Part shown: positions 47,203-57,435 of the stretch, in pieces
Position numbering within the stretch: position 1 is the first letter of the stretch
Layout: every line of letters starts with the position of its first letter
DNA from: Runella defluvii
Lineage (GTDB): Bacteria > Bacteroidota > Bacteroidia > Cytophagales > Spirosomataceae
DNA: 64,000 nucleotides
Assembly (NCBI RefSeq): GCF_014195535.1
Contig: NZ_JACIBY010000009.1
Span: 24,633 to 88,632, forward strand
Direction: 5' to 3'
Program-made: the position numbers and the translations under genes
Notes under the pieces: generated by a model
Told to the model about the DNA's origin: nothing
The model's database searches: none
Seen by the model: the letters and a program-made list of their open reading frames with translations, nothing else

Positions 47203-50200
47203 TTATTCTTGTTTCAGTACCTTAATCACTTTAGTCGGCATGTCTGGATGCGACGTTTGGAGTAGGTACGTACCTTTTGTCAACTGCAACGGTGCCAGTT
47301 CCAATTCGGCCTCACGTCCCTGCCAACGAACCTGCGGCACTGGCATCATAAAGCCCGCAAGCGTTACAATTGAAAATGTCGTGGATTCTGGCTTGTAGGT
47401 ATCGGGAAGGGTCATTTTTAAAACCGACACAAACGGATTCGGATACGCACTCCATACTTCCACTACCTCAGCTTCCTCCTCACCTATTCTGGCATTACCA
47501 GCTATCAGCGTAAATGTAATTGTTGACTCTCCTATTACTTTGTTAGCCCTAATGGCTTTGGCTGTTAGTTTATAAGTTCCTAGCTCAGCACTAAAACCGC
47601 CATTGTCATCAAATAACCCATAAGGAGCAGCTGCGTCTGAAAAAGACTGCACTTTTGTCCCAGTCATACTAAATTCGATTCGATCCACTGCCTGACTTGA
47701 TTCCGCAAAAATGTTCACAAAAGTTGCAATGGTTTGAACCGACGAAAGTGAAATCCTGTCCCCATCACGCAGGGTGCGAATAAACCTTCTTGATGACGAA
47801 CCCCCTGCTTTGAACAAACTAAAAACAAGATTGGCAGTCATTGGCGTACTTTCACTTACTTTAATGACAAAAAACTCGTCAACAATCGCTCCTTGGTTAT
47901 CTATGGCACGAACTGTTACTGTATAATTTCCAACAGTTGTTGGTGTTCCGACAATACTCCCACCTTGGAATGACAAGCCTGGAGGCAAGTTCCTCACCAA
48001 AACACCAAACAAAATACCATCTGGGTCGCGGAAGCCATTCACGTCAATGTTCAGTGAAAAAGCTTCTCCAACGACGGCTTCTTGATCAGGGATTTGAGTA
48101 ACGATTACTGGCGGAATATTTCCATTACTCAACGTTACCCACAACGTGAGGGTTGTTTCTCCAAATGCACCCAGGCCATCATAGCCTCGCACCACAATTT
48201 TATACTCGCCTGCCACGCTTGATGTTCCGATGATTGCCCCATTGGCATACACAAATCCAGATGGCAGGTTGCTTACTTCTAACCGAACCGTTCCACCCTC
48301 AGGGTCACGGAAAAGCCCTTGCGGCAGTGTATATGAAAACGGATTACCCACCACGACCCGTTGGGTAGGCAAAGTTGTCGTTGCTACTGGTGGCAAATTC
48401 GAGGAAATACTTCTAACAGATAGCTGAAAGGACGTTTCAACCGAAGCATTTTCATTGTCAATTCCCCGCACAGTCACTTTATAATCACCCGCTGTTGCAG
48501 CTTTCCCCGATAGTTTGTTGTTGGCATAGGTAATTCCTTGCGGCAAATTTTGCACCAACACCCGCACAATATATCCGTCATTATCACGGAAAATGTTAGG
48601 CGTAATTTCGTACTCATACGCCTGTTGCACTACCGTTACTTGATCAGGAATGGTCGTCACAACAATCGGGCTTTGGTTCACAGATAATACTTTTAGTAAA
48701 AACTGGGTTTTGACCGACGCATTTTCATTGTCAAAAGCCTCTACTGTCACCGTAAAATTTCCTGCTACCGTCGGAGCGCCACTAATCACGCCACTATTTG
48801 CCACCATTCCCGCTGGGAGACCAGTCACAACAAGCCTTGAAATTTGTCCGTCTTTGTCTTGAAAAGTGCTGGTAGGAATGATAAAGATAAAATTGCGGTT
48901 GATGGTGGCCTGTTGATCAGTAATTTTTGTCACTACAACTGGCGCTTGATTGACCCGCAGATTTGCCACGACAAAATTAATGGTCGTTCGACCTACACCA
49001 TTGGCGGGTACAATTGACGTTGAATTATAAGCTTCAAGTACCAATTGATAATTTCCCAACTTTAGGGTTGTTCCTCCATCATCCCCAAATAGTGCAAACG
49101 GAACATCCGTTTCGGTACGGGTCTGATTGACAGGCCCTGTCAGTTTCATAATCACTGCTTTGGCTGACGCATCGGGTGTTGCGATAAAATTTGTAAGGAA
49201 GTTGAGGTCATTCAAATTAAGGGTATCTCTATCTTTTACATTGCGTAAAAATGTACGATTCAGGTAATTACCCGCTTTAAACAAGGCCAATGTAGAAGGT
49301 TTTTGAGCTACGACTTTGAGATTGAACGTAGTGCTGGTTGAAGCATCATACAAATCAGTTGCAGTAACTGTAATTTTATACGTACCTACAATCAACGAAT
49401 TACCACGAATCGTGTTTTTGTCAAAATAAAAACCAGTAGGTAGGCCGCTCACTGCATACGATTCAATGCTGCCATCGGGGTCTTGAAATGAACCTTCGGG
49501 TATGGTGTAGGTCGCATCAAAACCAGCCGTAATGGTATAATCTGAGAGTGCGGTTTTTACCACAGGGGGCTGATTGACTTCTGGTTCGCCGAGCAAATCC
49601 TCTACCAATTGAATTTCAACTGGGCCGCTTACGCGCTTTTCTTCCCAACGATTGTTATAACCTGGAATACCGTAGCTCCCTGTTCTTACCAGTTCTGACA
49701 GTTTAACCACCATTTTTTGTTTATTCACAATGGGGGTCATGGGTTTAGATAACCAGTTAGTCGCTACACTTTTAATCATGGGGGAAAACCAATTTAAGTC
49801 CGCCGTGTTGTTGATTACGACATTGACCAACTTACATCCACGTTCAAAATGTTGGCCTAGCATTTGCTCCATGCCAAACTGCGACAAATCGGGTTCACGG
49901 AACGCTTCGTTCATAATCCACTTATCACCCATGCTTCCGCGCAACACGTCCGCACTAAAATAGTGATTGTAATATTGAGAATCATTGATTTTAGTACCGT
50001 CAACGTTACGGGCTAAATCCTTGAAAGCCAATGTCCCACGACGGAAACTTAGTCCATCGTGTACCGACCCAAAATCATTGATAACCTTATAATTGGCATT
50101 CACTCCTTTAACAGTGCTGCTTACCCCGTCCAAAAAGTTTTTTAGAAGCGTGTGCCGATAAATGTACCAATCAGACCAACGTTTATTTTCAGGATGGCTA

Positions 50201-50982
50201 TAATCGGTCGTAATTGGTTGAATATCGCCAATGGCGCTGTAGTCAGATTTCCAAGCATCATTAATTCCTTTTAGGGAGCCATATTTAGCAGCCAACCAGC
50301 TTTGATAACCCGTAAGCATTGTGGGAGTATAATCATACAACGATAAGTAAGGATCTCCGTAGCCAATGTTGCCATTCGGAATGTACCCTTCGTAGTGATA
50401 GCCCGCTTCTTGGGTCGTCGTGGTTGTCGCGGCAACGCACAAAACGCGCCCTTCTTGCAAATACGAAACATACCTTTGGCTTACTTCTTTCACAAAACCG
50501 AGGGCTTTGGTGACAGAAGACTGGTGCGCCATGCTAAAAATTTCTTTAAACACGCGGCCTTGTTGGTCTTTAGAAGCCTCGTTTTCGGTCCAAAAACCCT
50601 CGTTTCGGTTACAGCAGCGTGCCAAGTGAATCCGAAAAAAAATCTTCAACCCTAGCTCTTTGCACAATTTCACTTGGTTATCGAATTGTACCCAGTTGGC
50701 GGAACTTGACACCTGTGGATACACAACATCCCAGCGTACCGTAATCATGGCAGCATTACAACCTTGTTTGGCGGCTTCGCGTATGACATTGAGGCCATGC
50801 TCGTCTCCTTCGGTGGTATTTAATAAAGCAACGCACAAATAGCGTTGATTGTCATCTGCGACAAAATGGTGCGGTTGAGGTGAAGTGAATGGGTCAGAAT
50901 TAATCTTTGCGCTGGTTTTTAAAGAAACCACCCATGCCAGTACACACAAAATTCTTGCTACACGTATAATCATTTGGGACAT
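47203..50982 (-). CDS. Large T9SS-exported protein with GH42-like barrel and Ig-like repeats
   Basis: 1259 residues from the ATG at 50982; the frame runs back to a GTG at 51039, but MSQMIIRVARILC begins the signal peptide. A TIM-barrel-like catalytic region, roughly residues 40-470, resembles GH42-type beta-galactosidases (CNAAMITVRWDVVYPQV, LGLKIFFRIHLARC, WHY-type segments, IMNEAFREPD). It is followed by five cadherin/He_PIG-like repeats of about 85 residues (starting NQPPVV, NQAPVV, NQSPIV, NLPPVA, NIPPVI) and two copies of a different ~100-residue module with LFKAG, one after the first repeat and one after the fifth. It ends in a T9SS domain (WSAYPNPFVSVLKM). Probably a surface glycoside hydrolase; the substrate is not known. 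Confidence 0.75.
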   Translation of the reverse strand: MSQMIIRVARILCVLAWVVSLKTSAKINSDPFTSPQPHHFVADDNQRYLCVALLNTTEGDEHGLNVIREAAKQGCNAAMITVRWDVVYPQVSSSANWVQFDNQVKLCKELGLKIFFRIHLARCCNRNEGFWTENEASKDQQGRVFKEIFSMAHQSSVTKALGFVKEVSQRYVSYLQEGRVLCVAATTTTTQEAGYHYEGYIPNGNIGYGDPYLSLYDYTPTMLTGYQSWLAAKYGSLKGINDAWKSDYSAIGDIQPITTDYSHPENKRWSDWYIYRHTLLKNFLDGVSSTVKGVNANYKVINDFGSVHDGLSFRRGTLAFKDLARNVDGTKINDSQYYNHYFSADVLRGSMGDKWIMNEAFREPDLSQFGMEQMLGQHFERGCKLVNVVINNTADLNWFSPMIKSVATNWLSKPMTPIVNKQKMVVKLSELVRTGSYGIPGYNNRWEEKRVSGPVEIQLVEDLLGEPEVNQPPVVKTALSDYTITAGFDATYTIPEGSFQDPDGSIESYAVSGLPTGFYFDKNTIRGNSLIVGTYKITVTATDLYDASTSTTFNLKVVAQKPSTLALFKAGNYLNRTFLRNVKDRDTLNLNDLNFLTNFIATPDASAKAVIMKLTGPVNQTRTETDVPFALFGDDGGTTLKLGNYQLVLEAYNSTSIVPANGVGRTTINFVVANLRVNQAPVVVTKITDQQATINRNFIFIIPTSTFQDKDGQISRLVVTGLPAGMVANSGVISGAPTVAGNFTVTVEAFDNENASVKTQFLLKVLSVNQSPIVVTTIPDQVTVVQQAYEYEITPNIFRDNDGYIVRVLVQNLPQGITYANNKLSGKAATAGDYKVTVRGIDNENASVETSFQLSVRSISSNLPPVATTTLPTQRVVVGNPFSYTLPQGLFRDPEGGTVRLEVSNLPSGFVYANGAIIGTSSVAGEYKIVVRGYDGLGAFGETTLTLWVTLSNGNIPPVIVTQIPDQEAVVGEAFSLNIDVNGFRDPDGILFGVLVRNLPPGLSFQGGSIVGTPTTVGNYTVTVRAIDNQGAIVDEFFVIKVSESTPMTANLVFSLFKAGGSSSRRFIRTLRDGDRISLSSVQTIATFVNIFAESSQAVDRIEFSMTGTKVQSFSDAAAPYGLFDDNGGFSAELGTYKLTAKAIRANKVIGESTITFTLIAGNARIGEEEAEVVEVWSAYPNPFVSVLKMTLPDTYKPESTTFSIVTLAGFMMPVPQVRWQGREAELELAPLQLTKGTYLLQTSHPDMPTKVIKVLKQE

Positions 50983-51173
50983 GTTTTTGATAAAGGGGTA
51001 ATCTGATATACCTGTATCAAAAACCGTGCAAAAAAGCACCCTATAGGGCTATTAAGCACTTTTTTTTATAAATAACCTCTCTTTAAACCGATTAATATTG
51101 GGATACAAACCACTTTAACACCCTACCATTTACAAATTTGCTTATGGCATGGTTTTTGACGAACGAGGTTATT

Positions 51174-53480
51174 TCAATTTTTCTTCTCTTTACAGATAAT
51201 TTCAATAATTACTGCTTTAGACGTAGGTGTCATACTTCGGTCAGCATAACTATTGATTGGAACGAGCGTATTTGCCTCGGGAAAGTACGTCGCTACGCAA
51301 CGCTCAGGCAATGAGTACGGTACAACGACAAAGTTAGGAGCTGTTCTGGTTACGCCACCGTGATAATTGCATAAATCGACCCTTTCGCCAGCCACCAACC
51401 CTGCTTTTTGGATATCGTTTTGGTTCATTAAGATAACGCGCCGTTCGTTGAAAATTCCACGGTAACGGTCATCTAACCCATAGACTGTCGTGTTAAATTG
51501 ATCATGGCTTCTTATGGTCATCATCAAATATTCGGTATCACTTAACATAATTGGGCTATACCTGTTTATTGAAAAAATGGCTTTCTGGCTCACGGTTTTA
51601 AACTCTCCTTGGCGAGGGCCATTCGGCAAGTAAAATCCGCCTAATTGCCGCACGCGTTGGTTATAATTTTCAAAACCTGGAATCGTTCGCTCAATCGCTT
51701 CCCGTGTATGGTCATAGTGTTGTACCAAAAAATCCCAATTTACCTTTGATGTATTGCCCAAGGTAGCCTTTGCCAACCGTCGAACAATGTCGGGTTCGCT
51801 CAACAAATGTGCCGAGACGGGCGTTAGTTTACCCATGGATTTGTGCACGACGCCCATCGAATTTTCGACACTTACAAACTGAGGCTCATCTCCTTGAACG
51901 TCGCTGTCTGTACGTCCCAAACAGGGCAGAATAAACGCTTCCTCCCCCGTCACCAAATGGCTTCGATTGAGTTTTGTCGATACGTGCGCTGTTAGCTGAC
52001 ACTTTCGGAGGGCTTGAGCGGTAAAAGACGTATCGGGGGTTGCCGAAAGGAAATTTCCTCCCATGGCAAAAAACAGCCCAACTTTACCTTCGTGCATTGC
52101 CTTAATAGCCTCCACGGTATTATAGCCGTGTTTGCGAGGAGGATCAAACCCAAATTGCGCTTGTATTTTATCTAAAAATGCTTGCGGAGGAGCTTCCCAA
52201 ATCCCCATCGTTCGGTCGCCCTGCACATTGCTATGGCCCCGAACAGGGCAAGTTCCTGCGCCAGGCTTTCCAATCGACCCTTTTACTAAAAGTATATTTA
52301 CTAGTTCGCGAATGGTATCTACGGCGTTTTTATGCTGCGTCAGCCCCATTGCCCAGCAGCCAATGATGTTTTGAGACGATTTTATCAATTCCGCCGCCTC
52401 TTCCACCTCCTTTAGCTGTAAGCCACTATCACGTATCAGTTGCTCAAAATCATGTTGTTCAAGGTCTTCCAGCAGTGCTTCAATGCCCTGCGTTTTTTCC
52501 TTAATAAATGACCAATCAAACACCCCTCCCGTCGTTTTTTCGGCTTTGTACAAGTACTTTAAAAGCGCCTTAAACAACGGTACATCGCCGTTGATGCGTA
52601 CTTGTAGGTACTGGTCGGCCAAGGCCGTTTTTGCACCCAATAAGCCTCCTACCGTTTGCGGATTACTAAACGCCACCAACCCCGTTTCTTTCAATGGATT
52701 AATCGCCAAAATTTTTGCCCCATTTTTCTTCGCTTTTTCCAGCGCCGACAGCATCCGTGGGTGATTTGTGCCTGGGTTTTGACCCGCAATGATTATTAAA
52801 TCTGCTTTGTAAAAATCATCTAATTTGACCGACCCTTTTCCTATCCCTAAAGTTTCGTTGAGAGCTACCCCACTCGACTCGTGGCACATGTTGGAGCAAT
52901 CTGGAAAGTTGTTGGTTCCAAATTCCCTTACAAAAAGTTGGTACAAAAACGCTGCTTCATTGCTCGTTCGCCCTGACGTATAAAAAACAGCATCATCGGG
53001 AGAAGCAAGGCTTTTTAGGTGCGTGCCAATTTTCAAAAAAAGCTCGTCCCACGAAATGGCTTGATAATGGGTTGCTCCTTTGGGCTTAAACAGGGGTTCG
53101 GCCAAACGGCCTTGTTGACCTAATTCGTAGTCGGTCCACGTTCCTAGTTCTTCAATCGAATGTTTGGAAAAAAAATCGGCCGTCAACCGTTTGGTTGTTG
53201 CTTCGTCCGCAACGGCTTTTGCGCCATTTTCGCAGTACTCCCCTATCCGCGAACGCTCATCGTCGGGGTCGGGCCAAGCGCAACTTGGGCAATCAAATCC
53301 GTCTTTTTGATTGAGGTTCAACAAGGCTTTTACGCCCCGCCCCACGTCCATTGCGCCAAACACATGACGCATTGCGCTTGTTACGGCAGGAAGTCCGACG
53401 GCCACTTCTTTGGGTGCTTCGAGCGAAAGTCCCGTTAGTTTTTCGGGGGTAAGTTCGGTGGAATGGGGCGTTTTTTTCAT
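51174..53480 (-). CDS. FdhF/YdeP-family molybdopterin oxidoreductase
   Basis: 768 residues, cytoplasmic (no Tat signal). The N-terminus has the YdeP-type cysteine pair DGFDCPSCAWPDP near residues 62-66, and NFPDCSNMCHESS in the middle; no full 4Fe-4S motif of NarG type was seen. The molybdopterin domains have GQNPGTNHPRM and GHSNVQGDRTMG. YdeP proteins are formate-dehydrogenase-like oxidoreductases of uncertain substrate, in E. coli linked to acid resistance. Single gene, following sufB after a terminator. Confidence 0.88.
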   Translation of the reverse strand: MKKTPHSTELTPEKLTGLSLEAPKEVAVGLPAVTSAMRHVFGAMDVGRGVKALLNLNQKDGFDCPSCAWPDPDDERSRIGEYCENGAKAVADEATTKRLTADFFSKHSIEELGTWTDYELGQQGRLAEPLFKPKGATHYQAISWDELFLKIGTHLKSLASPDDAVFYTSGRTSNEAAFLYQLFVREFGTNNFPDCSNMCHESSGVALNETLGIGKGSVKLDDFYKADLIIIAGQNPGTNHPRMLSALEKAKKNGAKILAINPLKETGLVAFSNPQTVGGLLGAKTALADQYLQVRINGDVPLFKALLKYLYKAEKTTGGVFDWSFIKEKTQGIEALLEDLEQHDFEQLIRDSGLQLKEVEEAAELIKSSQNIIGCWAMGLTQHKNAVDTIRELVNILLVKGSIGKPGAGTCPVRGHSNVQGDRTMGIWEAPPQAFLDKIQAQFGFDPPRKHGYNTVEAIKAMHEGKVGLFFAMGGNFLSATPDTSFTAQALRKCQLTAHVSTKLNRSHLVTGEEAFILPCLGRTDSDVQGDEPQFVSVENSMGVVHKSMGKLTPVSAHLLSEPDIVRRLAKATLGNTSKVNWDFLVQHYDHTREAIERTIPGFENYNQRVRQLGGFYLPNGPRQGEFKTVSQKAIFSINRYSPIMLSDTEYLMMTIRSHDQFNTTVYGLDDRYRGIFNERRVILMNQNDIQKAGLVAGERVDLCNYHGGVTRTAPNFVVVPYSLPERCVATYFPEANTLVPINSYADRSMTPTSKAVIIEIICKEKKN

Positions 53481-53491
53481 CTTTTTGCCAA

Positions 53492-53529
53492 TAAAAAACG
53501 GTATGACTTTCCTTAAAAAGCCATACCGT
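53492..53529 (-). terminator. Intrinsic terminator of sufB
   Basis: Stem ACGGTATG / CATACCGT (53498-53505 with 53522-53529), with a T6 run on the minus strand after it. It lies between sufB and the FdhF/YdeP gene, so these are probably separate transcripts. Confidence 0.75.
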
Positions 53530-53572
53530 CGTAGTTGGTTACTTTATCTAAAGCGGTAAATTCTGTAGAAAA

Positions 53573-55018
53573 TTATCCTACCGAACCTTCCAAGCTGATT
53601 TCTAACAATTTCTGAGCTTCTACCGCAAATTCCATTGGAAGTTGGTTTAAGACCTCTTTCACATAGCCATTGACAATCAACGCCACGGCTTGTTCGGTTG
53701 GAATACCGCGTTGGTTGCAATAAAACAACTGGTCTTCGCCAATTTTTGAGGTAGTTGCTTCGTGCTCTACCGTCGCACTTGAGTTTTTCACCTCGATGTA
53801 CGGGAAGGTATGCGCTCCGCACGTATCACCCAACAACAACGAGTCGCACTGTGAGAAGTTACGCGCGTTTTCGGCACGTTTAAATACCTCTACAAGTCCA
53901 CGGTAGGAGTTTTGGCTTTTCCCTGCTGATATACCTTTTGATACAATACGGCTTTTGGTATTTTTTCCAATGTGTATCATTTTGGTACCCGTATCAGCTT
54001 CTTGCATGTTGTTGGTCACCGCCACCGAGTAAAACTCCCCAATCGAGTTATCCCCTTTTAAGATAACCGAAGGGTATTTCCACGTAATGGCCGAGCCTGT
54101 TTCTACCTGCGTCCAAGAGATTTTAGAGTTAGCGCCTTCGCAAAGACCACGCTTTGTTACGAAGTTATAAATCCCTCCTTTGCCGTCTTTATCTCCTGGA
54201 TACCAGTTCTGAACGGTGCTGTATTTTACTTCGGCTTTTTCGTGTGCAACGATTTCTACCACCGCCGCATGCAACTGATTTTCGTCGCGCATGGGTGCCG
54301 TACAGCCTTCCAAATAGCTCACGTACGAACCTTCGTCGGCAATGATAAGCGTACGTTCAAACTGCCCCGTTCCCGCCGCGTTGATACGGAAATAGGTCGA
54401 AAGCTCCATCGGACAACGTACGCCTTTGGGGATATAGCAAAACGAGCCATCCGAGAAAACGGCTGAGTTGAGCGCTGAATAAAAGTTATCTTTGGCAGGT
54501 ACTACCGAGCCTAGGTATTTACGAACCAAGTCAGGGTGCTCTTTGATGGCTTCGCTGATAGAACAGAAAATAATTCCTTGTTTTTTTAGCTCACCTTTAA
54601 AAGTTGTAGTGACCGAAATTGAGTCAATAACGGCATCGACAGCCACTCCCGACAGACGTTTTTGCTCGTTGAGCGAGATGCCCAAACGCTCAAAAGTACG
54701 ACGCAACTCAGGGTCGATTTCGTCGAGCGAATTAACCGTTTTTTTCTGTTTTGGGGCCGAGTAATATTTAATGACTTGGAAGTCGATGGGCGCGTAATGA
54801 ACGTTTGGCCATGTGGGTTCTACCATGGTTTGCCACGCGCGGAACGCCTTCAAACGCCATTCGGTCATCCATTCGGGTTCTTCTTTTTTTGCTGAAATCC
54901 AACGAACTGTGTCTTCGGAAAGTCCTGGTTCCGCTTCTTCGGCTTCAATGTCCGTCACGAAACCATATTTGTATTCCGAATTGGTTATTTCTTCTAACAA
55001 TTCAACTTCTTTGCTCAT
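53573..55018 (-). CDS. sufB: Fe-S cluster assembly protein SufB
   Basis: 481 residues from the ATG at 55018; 69 further open codons upstream are not SufB-like. It is the scaffold subunit of the SufBCD complex that builds 4Fe-4S clusters with the ATPase SufC. Typical blocks: [48 protein letters not shown], and [20 protein letters not shown] with conserved Cys. The gene is alone: no sufC, sufD or sufS in the window, which is unusual because Bacteroidota usually keep sufBCDS together. A perfect -7 element lies upstream. Confidence 0.95.
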   Translation of the reverse strand: MSKEVELLEEITNSEYKYGFVTDIEAEEAEPGLSEDTVRWISAKKEEPEWMTEWRLKAFRAWQTMVEPTWPNVHYAPIDFQVIKYYSAPKQKKTVNSLDEIDPELRRTFERLGISLNEQKRLSGVAVDAVIDSISVTTTFKGELKKQGIIFCSISEAIKEHPDLVRKYLGSVVPAKDNFYSALNSAVFSDGSFCYIPKGVRCPMELSTYFRINAAGTGQFERTLIIADEGSYVSYLEGCTAPMRDENQLHAAVVEIVAHEKAEVKYSTVQNWYPGDKDGKGGIYNFVTKRGLCEGANSKISWTQVETGSAITWKYPSVILKGDNSIGEFYSVAVTNNMQEADTGTKMIHIGKNTKSRIVSKGISAGKSQNSYRGLVEVFKRAENARNFSQCDSLLLGDTCGAHTFPYIEVKNSSATVEHEATTSKIGEDQLFYCNQRGIPTEQAVALIVNGYVKEVLNQLPMEFAVEAQKLLEISLEGSVG

Positions 55019-55086
55019 CGCGTATAGATATGCGTTTATTCTAAATTTCCAACAAAAAACGGCAGAGTAATGTTCTATTTTGGGCG

Positions 55087-55120
55087 CAAATATATTTAAA
55101 AAAAATCTAAATAAGAACAA
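55087..55120 (-). promoter_or_regulatory. Predicted sufB promoter
   Basis: On the minus strand TATATTTG (55087-55094), a perfect -7 element, with a TTG about 23 bases upstream (55118-55120), a long spacer. The sufB ATG follows after about 69 bases. Confidence 0.4.
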
Positions 55121-55292
55121 ATAAGCCGATTCCCAACCCTCAGAGCTACCGCCACTTGCCCTACCCAAGCCGAAAAAACAATGCTTTTTTTTCGCCTCCA
55201 TTCCAACCTTCCATTCACCATCCACGTCATTTCACTGATTTCCGAGGCCTTGGATTCACCATTATTCATTTAAAAAACGAAAAAAAACAGCA

Positions 55293-56018
55293 ATGAAAGT
55301 AGCATCAGTAGCCCCCGTCAAAAACGTTATTTGGGCCTTTGGAACCGTTCTCGCCATGGGATTGAGCAGTTGTAACACCGAAAACGAAACGCCTGACCCG
55401 AACCCAACTTTCACCACCGACTTCAACAAAGGAGCGGATAGTTGGACGGCTGGTTTGGTCGATTACAACGAACAGCAAGAGGGAATCATGGAATTTAGTT
55501 CTAAGATTGCGGCATTGCCGACGGACACCCTCAAAAAATCAATGATGATTCAGAGTCACAACCGCAGCGACGATGCCTTTATGTATTTGACCCGTAAGTT
55601 GACAGGATTGACGCCCAACCAAACCTATAAAATCGGGTTTGAGGTAGAATTGGCCTCCAAATACCCTCAAAACAGCGTTGGCATTGGCGGTTCGCCTGGT
55701 GGCTCCGTGTATTTGAAAGCGGGAGCCGCGGGAACTGAGCCTCAACGCGCCAAAGACAACACGGGACAGTGGAAGCTCAACTGGGACAAGGGCGCACAAA
55801 GTGAAGGCGGAAAAGATGCCGTGCTCCTTGGCACGATTGGCATTGAAGGTGAGGACGTCAAATACCAACTCATCAAACGTACCAATAGCCAAACGCCTTT
55901 CTCGGCCAAGGCCAACGACAAAGGCGAGCTTTGGCTCATCGTAGGCACGGATTCGGGTTTTGAGGGACTAACCACCCTTTATTATACCCAAATCAAGGCG
56001 TCATTGACCAAACAGTAG
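55293..56018 (+). CDS. Lipoprotein of unknown function
   Basis: 241 residues with a lipobox (GLSSCNTE, Cys27) after a hydrophobic start. The mature part begins Asn/Thr/Pro-rich (TENETPDPNP) and forms a beta-rich domain (DFNKGADSWTAGLVDY; LTGLTPNQTYKIGFEVELASK), reminiscent of carbohydrate-binding jelly-roll folds, but no family was recognised. Probably in the outer membrane. Monocistronic, followed by a strong terminator. Confidence 0.75.
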   Translation: MKVASVAPVKNVIWAFGTVLAMGLSSCNTENETPDPNPTFTTDFNKGADSWTAGLVDYNEQQEGIMEFSSKIAALPTDTLKKSMMIQSHNRSDDAFMYLTRKLTGLTPNQTYKIGFEVELASKYPQNSVGIGGSPGGSVYLKAGAAGTEPQRAKDNTGQWKLNWDKGAQSEGGKDAVLLGTIGIEGEDVKYQLIKRTNSQTPFSAKANDKGELWLIVGTDSGFEGLTTLYYTQIKASLTKQ

Positions 56019-56041
56019 ATTATTATAAAGTACCAACCAAG

Positions 56042-56074
56042 CAGCACGGGCAATAGGCTCGTGCTGTTTTTTTT
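56042..56074 (+). terminator. Intrinsic terminator after the lipoprotein gene
   Basis: Stem CAGCACG / CGTGCTG (56042-56048 with 56060-56066), loop of 11 bases, followed by eight T. Confidence 0.85.
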
Positions 56075-56165
56075 GTCTCTTCTTTTGCCTAAATGGCGGC
56101 TTTTGACTTCACTTAAAAAGAATTCTATACAGATATAATAGAGAATATCTTTATAACTTTGCTTC

Positions 56166-56999
56166 ATGGAAGCCAAAAAGAAAAAACGCCCACCTATTGG
56201 GCAGCAATCTTCACAATATGATAAGATTTTTAAAGAGAATCTTGAAGCTGTGATTTCAAGTATCATGCAAAACATCCTTGAAATTACGGCTGTTTCTGTG
56301 GAAGAACTGCCCGATGACATTCAACACACTAAAGAACGAAAACCTGATGTACTCAAAAAAGTAACTGACAACCAAGGTGACACATTTGTGCTTCAGATTG
56401 AATTTCAAGTAGCAAATGATGATGAAATGGTACATCGTATGCTTGATTACAAGGCCATGCTCATACGAAAGTACCGACTTCCCATTTATCAGTATGTGAT
56501 TTTCCTGGGTAAAGGACAACCCAAAATGGAGACACATTTGACCGATGTGGGTTTGACTTTCGAGTACAATTTGCTTTCTATCAATTCGGTAGATTACAAA
56601 ATATTCCTAAAATCAAACCGCCCAGAGGAAATTGTTCTATCTGTTTTAGCTAACTTTGGCCAAGAAACTTCCGAAAATGCCCTGAAAGACATCATTTTAC
56701 GACTTGAAGAAACTACTAGCGGAGATTTGGCGTTAAAAAGGTATTTCAAACAGTTGCGTATCTTAGCTCAACTGCGTAAATTAGAACAAAAATTAAAGAA
56801 TATTGTAATGGACAGCATCGCAAAATATATTGACGAAAAAAGAGATGTAGCATTTCTCATTGGACAAGAAAAAACCGAAGAACGAATTGTAAGAAACTTA
56901 CTTTCTAAAATGTCTTTGACTCTTGAACAAATTGCAGAAATTGCTGGTGTTACTGTGGGCTTTGTTAAATCTGTACAACGCCAACTGACTGAAAAGTAG
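56166..56999 (+). CDS. Rpn-family (PD-(D/E)XK) nuclease-like protein
   Basis: 277 residues. The PD-(D/E)XK core is seen as KERKPDVLKKV (Asp61) and VLQIEFQ (Gln77, Glu79). The C-terminal part has a coiled-coil-like charged segment and ends with a HTH-like stretch (LEQIAEIAGVTVGFVKSVQRQL). It is diverged from the 40408 protein, and could be mobile or a recombination-promoting endonuclease. A -7-like element TAACTTTG lies just before the ATG. It marks the left edge of the accessory region. Confidence 0.75.
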   Translation: MEAKKKKRPPIGQQSSQYDKIFKENLEAVISSIMQNILEITAVSVEELPDDIQHTKERKPDVLKKVTDNQGDTFVLQIEFQVANDDEMVHRMLDYKAMLIRKYRLPIYQYVIFLGKGQPKMETHLTDVGLTFEYNLLSINSVDYKIFLKSNRPEEIVLSVLANFGQETSENALKDIILRLEETTSGDLALKRYFKQLRILAQLRKLEQKLKNIVMDSIAKYIDEKRDVAFLIGQEKTEERIVRNLLSKMSLTLEQIAEIAGVTVGFVKSVQRQLTEK

Positions 57000-57342
57000 G
57001 CTTTCCACCCTATAAAGCTGTCCTCCTCCCCTAGCTTAGAAGGCTTCCAGCCTTTTCTTCTGTTGACCTTTCCACTTACCTGCACTCAGTGGAATTTCCC
57101 AGCTTTTTGCACCATAACCCATCTTCGATTTTCCCAAATAAAATATTCGTTGAACTAGATGAGTAATTAAGCACTTGTTTTTTACTTTTGGGGGTAATTG
57201 TATGCAATGTACTTGATAAAGGTGCAAACGGCAGCGCGTAAGTGAAATTAGCCCCAAAAGTTGAATCATTTTGCGTAGCCATACTAACCGACAACAAATA
57301 CTTATAAGCGTTTGAAAACGATGGAGTGGCGTCTATCCACTC
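57000..57342. other. Intergenic region before the first cassette, with repeat remnants
   Basis: About 340 bases, no convincing gene. A minus-strand frame of 114 codons (57076-57420) exists; it matches nothing I know and is probably spurious or a remnant. It contains AAGGCTTCCAGCC (about 57040), the same core as in the repeats at 60093, 60339 and 62506, and at 57279-57339 a segment shared with 62789-62846. Confidence 0.4.
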
Positions 57343-57350
57343 GTTATGCC
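57343..57350 (+). other. Putative cassette left boundary (core GTTATGCC)
   Basis: GTTATGCC, the exact reverse complement of GGCATAAC at 59016-59023 at the right end of the next unit. In integrons a cassette begins with the TTRRRY part of such a core and its own attC carries the complement. A short hairpin GAGTGG / CCACTC with AAC paired to the GTT directly precedes it. Confidence 0.5.
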
Positions 57351-57435
57351 TCATTCTACAAAGACAACGAATCAACAAACAGACAATCAAATAGGACAGA
57401 AATAAAATTTCATTAACCATTAAAAAAAAGAAAAA

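Noticed and set aside
57076-57420. A 114-codon minus-strand ORF in the gap before cassette 1
   Set aside because: It overlaps a repeat and the putative core, is on the opposite strand to all nearby genes, and shows no recognisable protein features. Probably spurious or a remnant.
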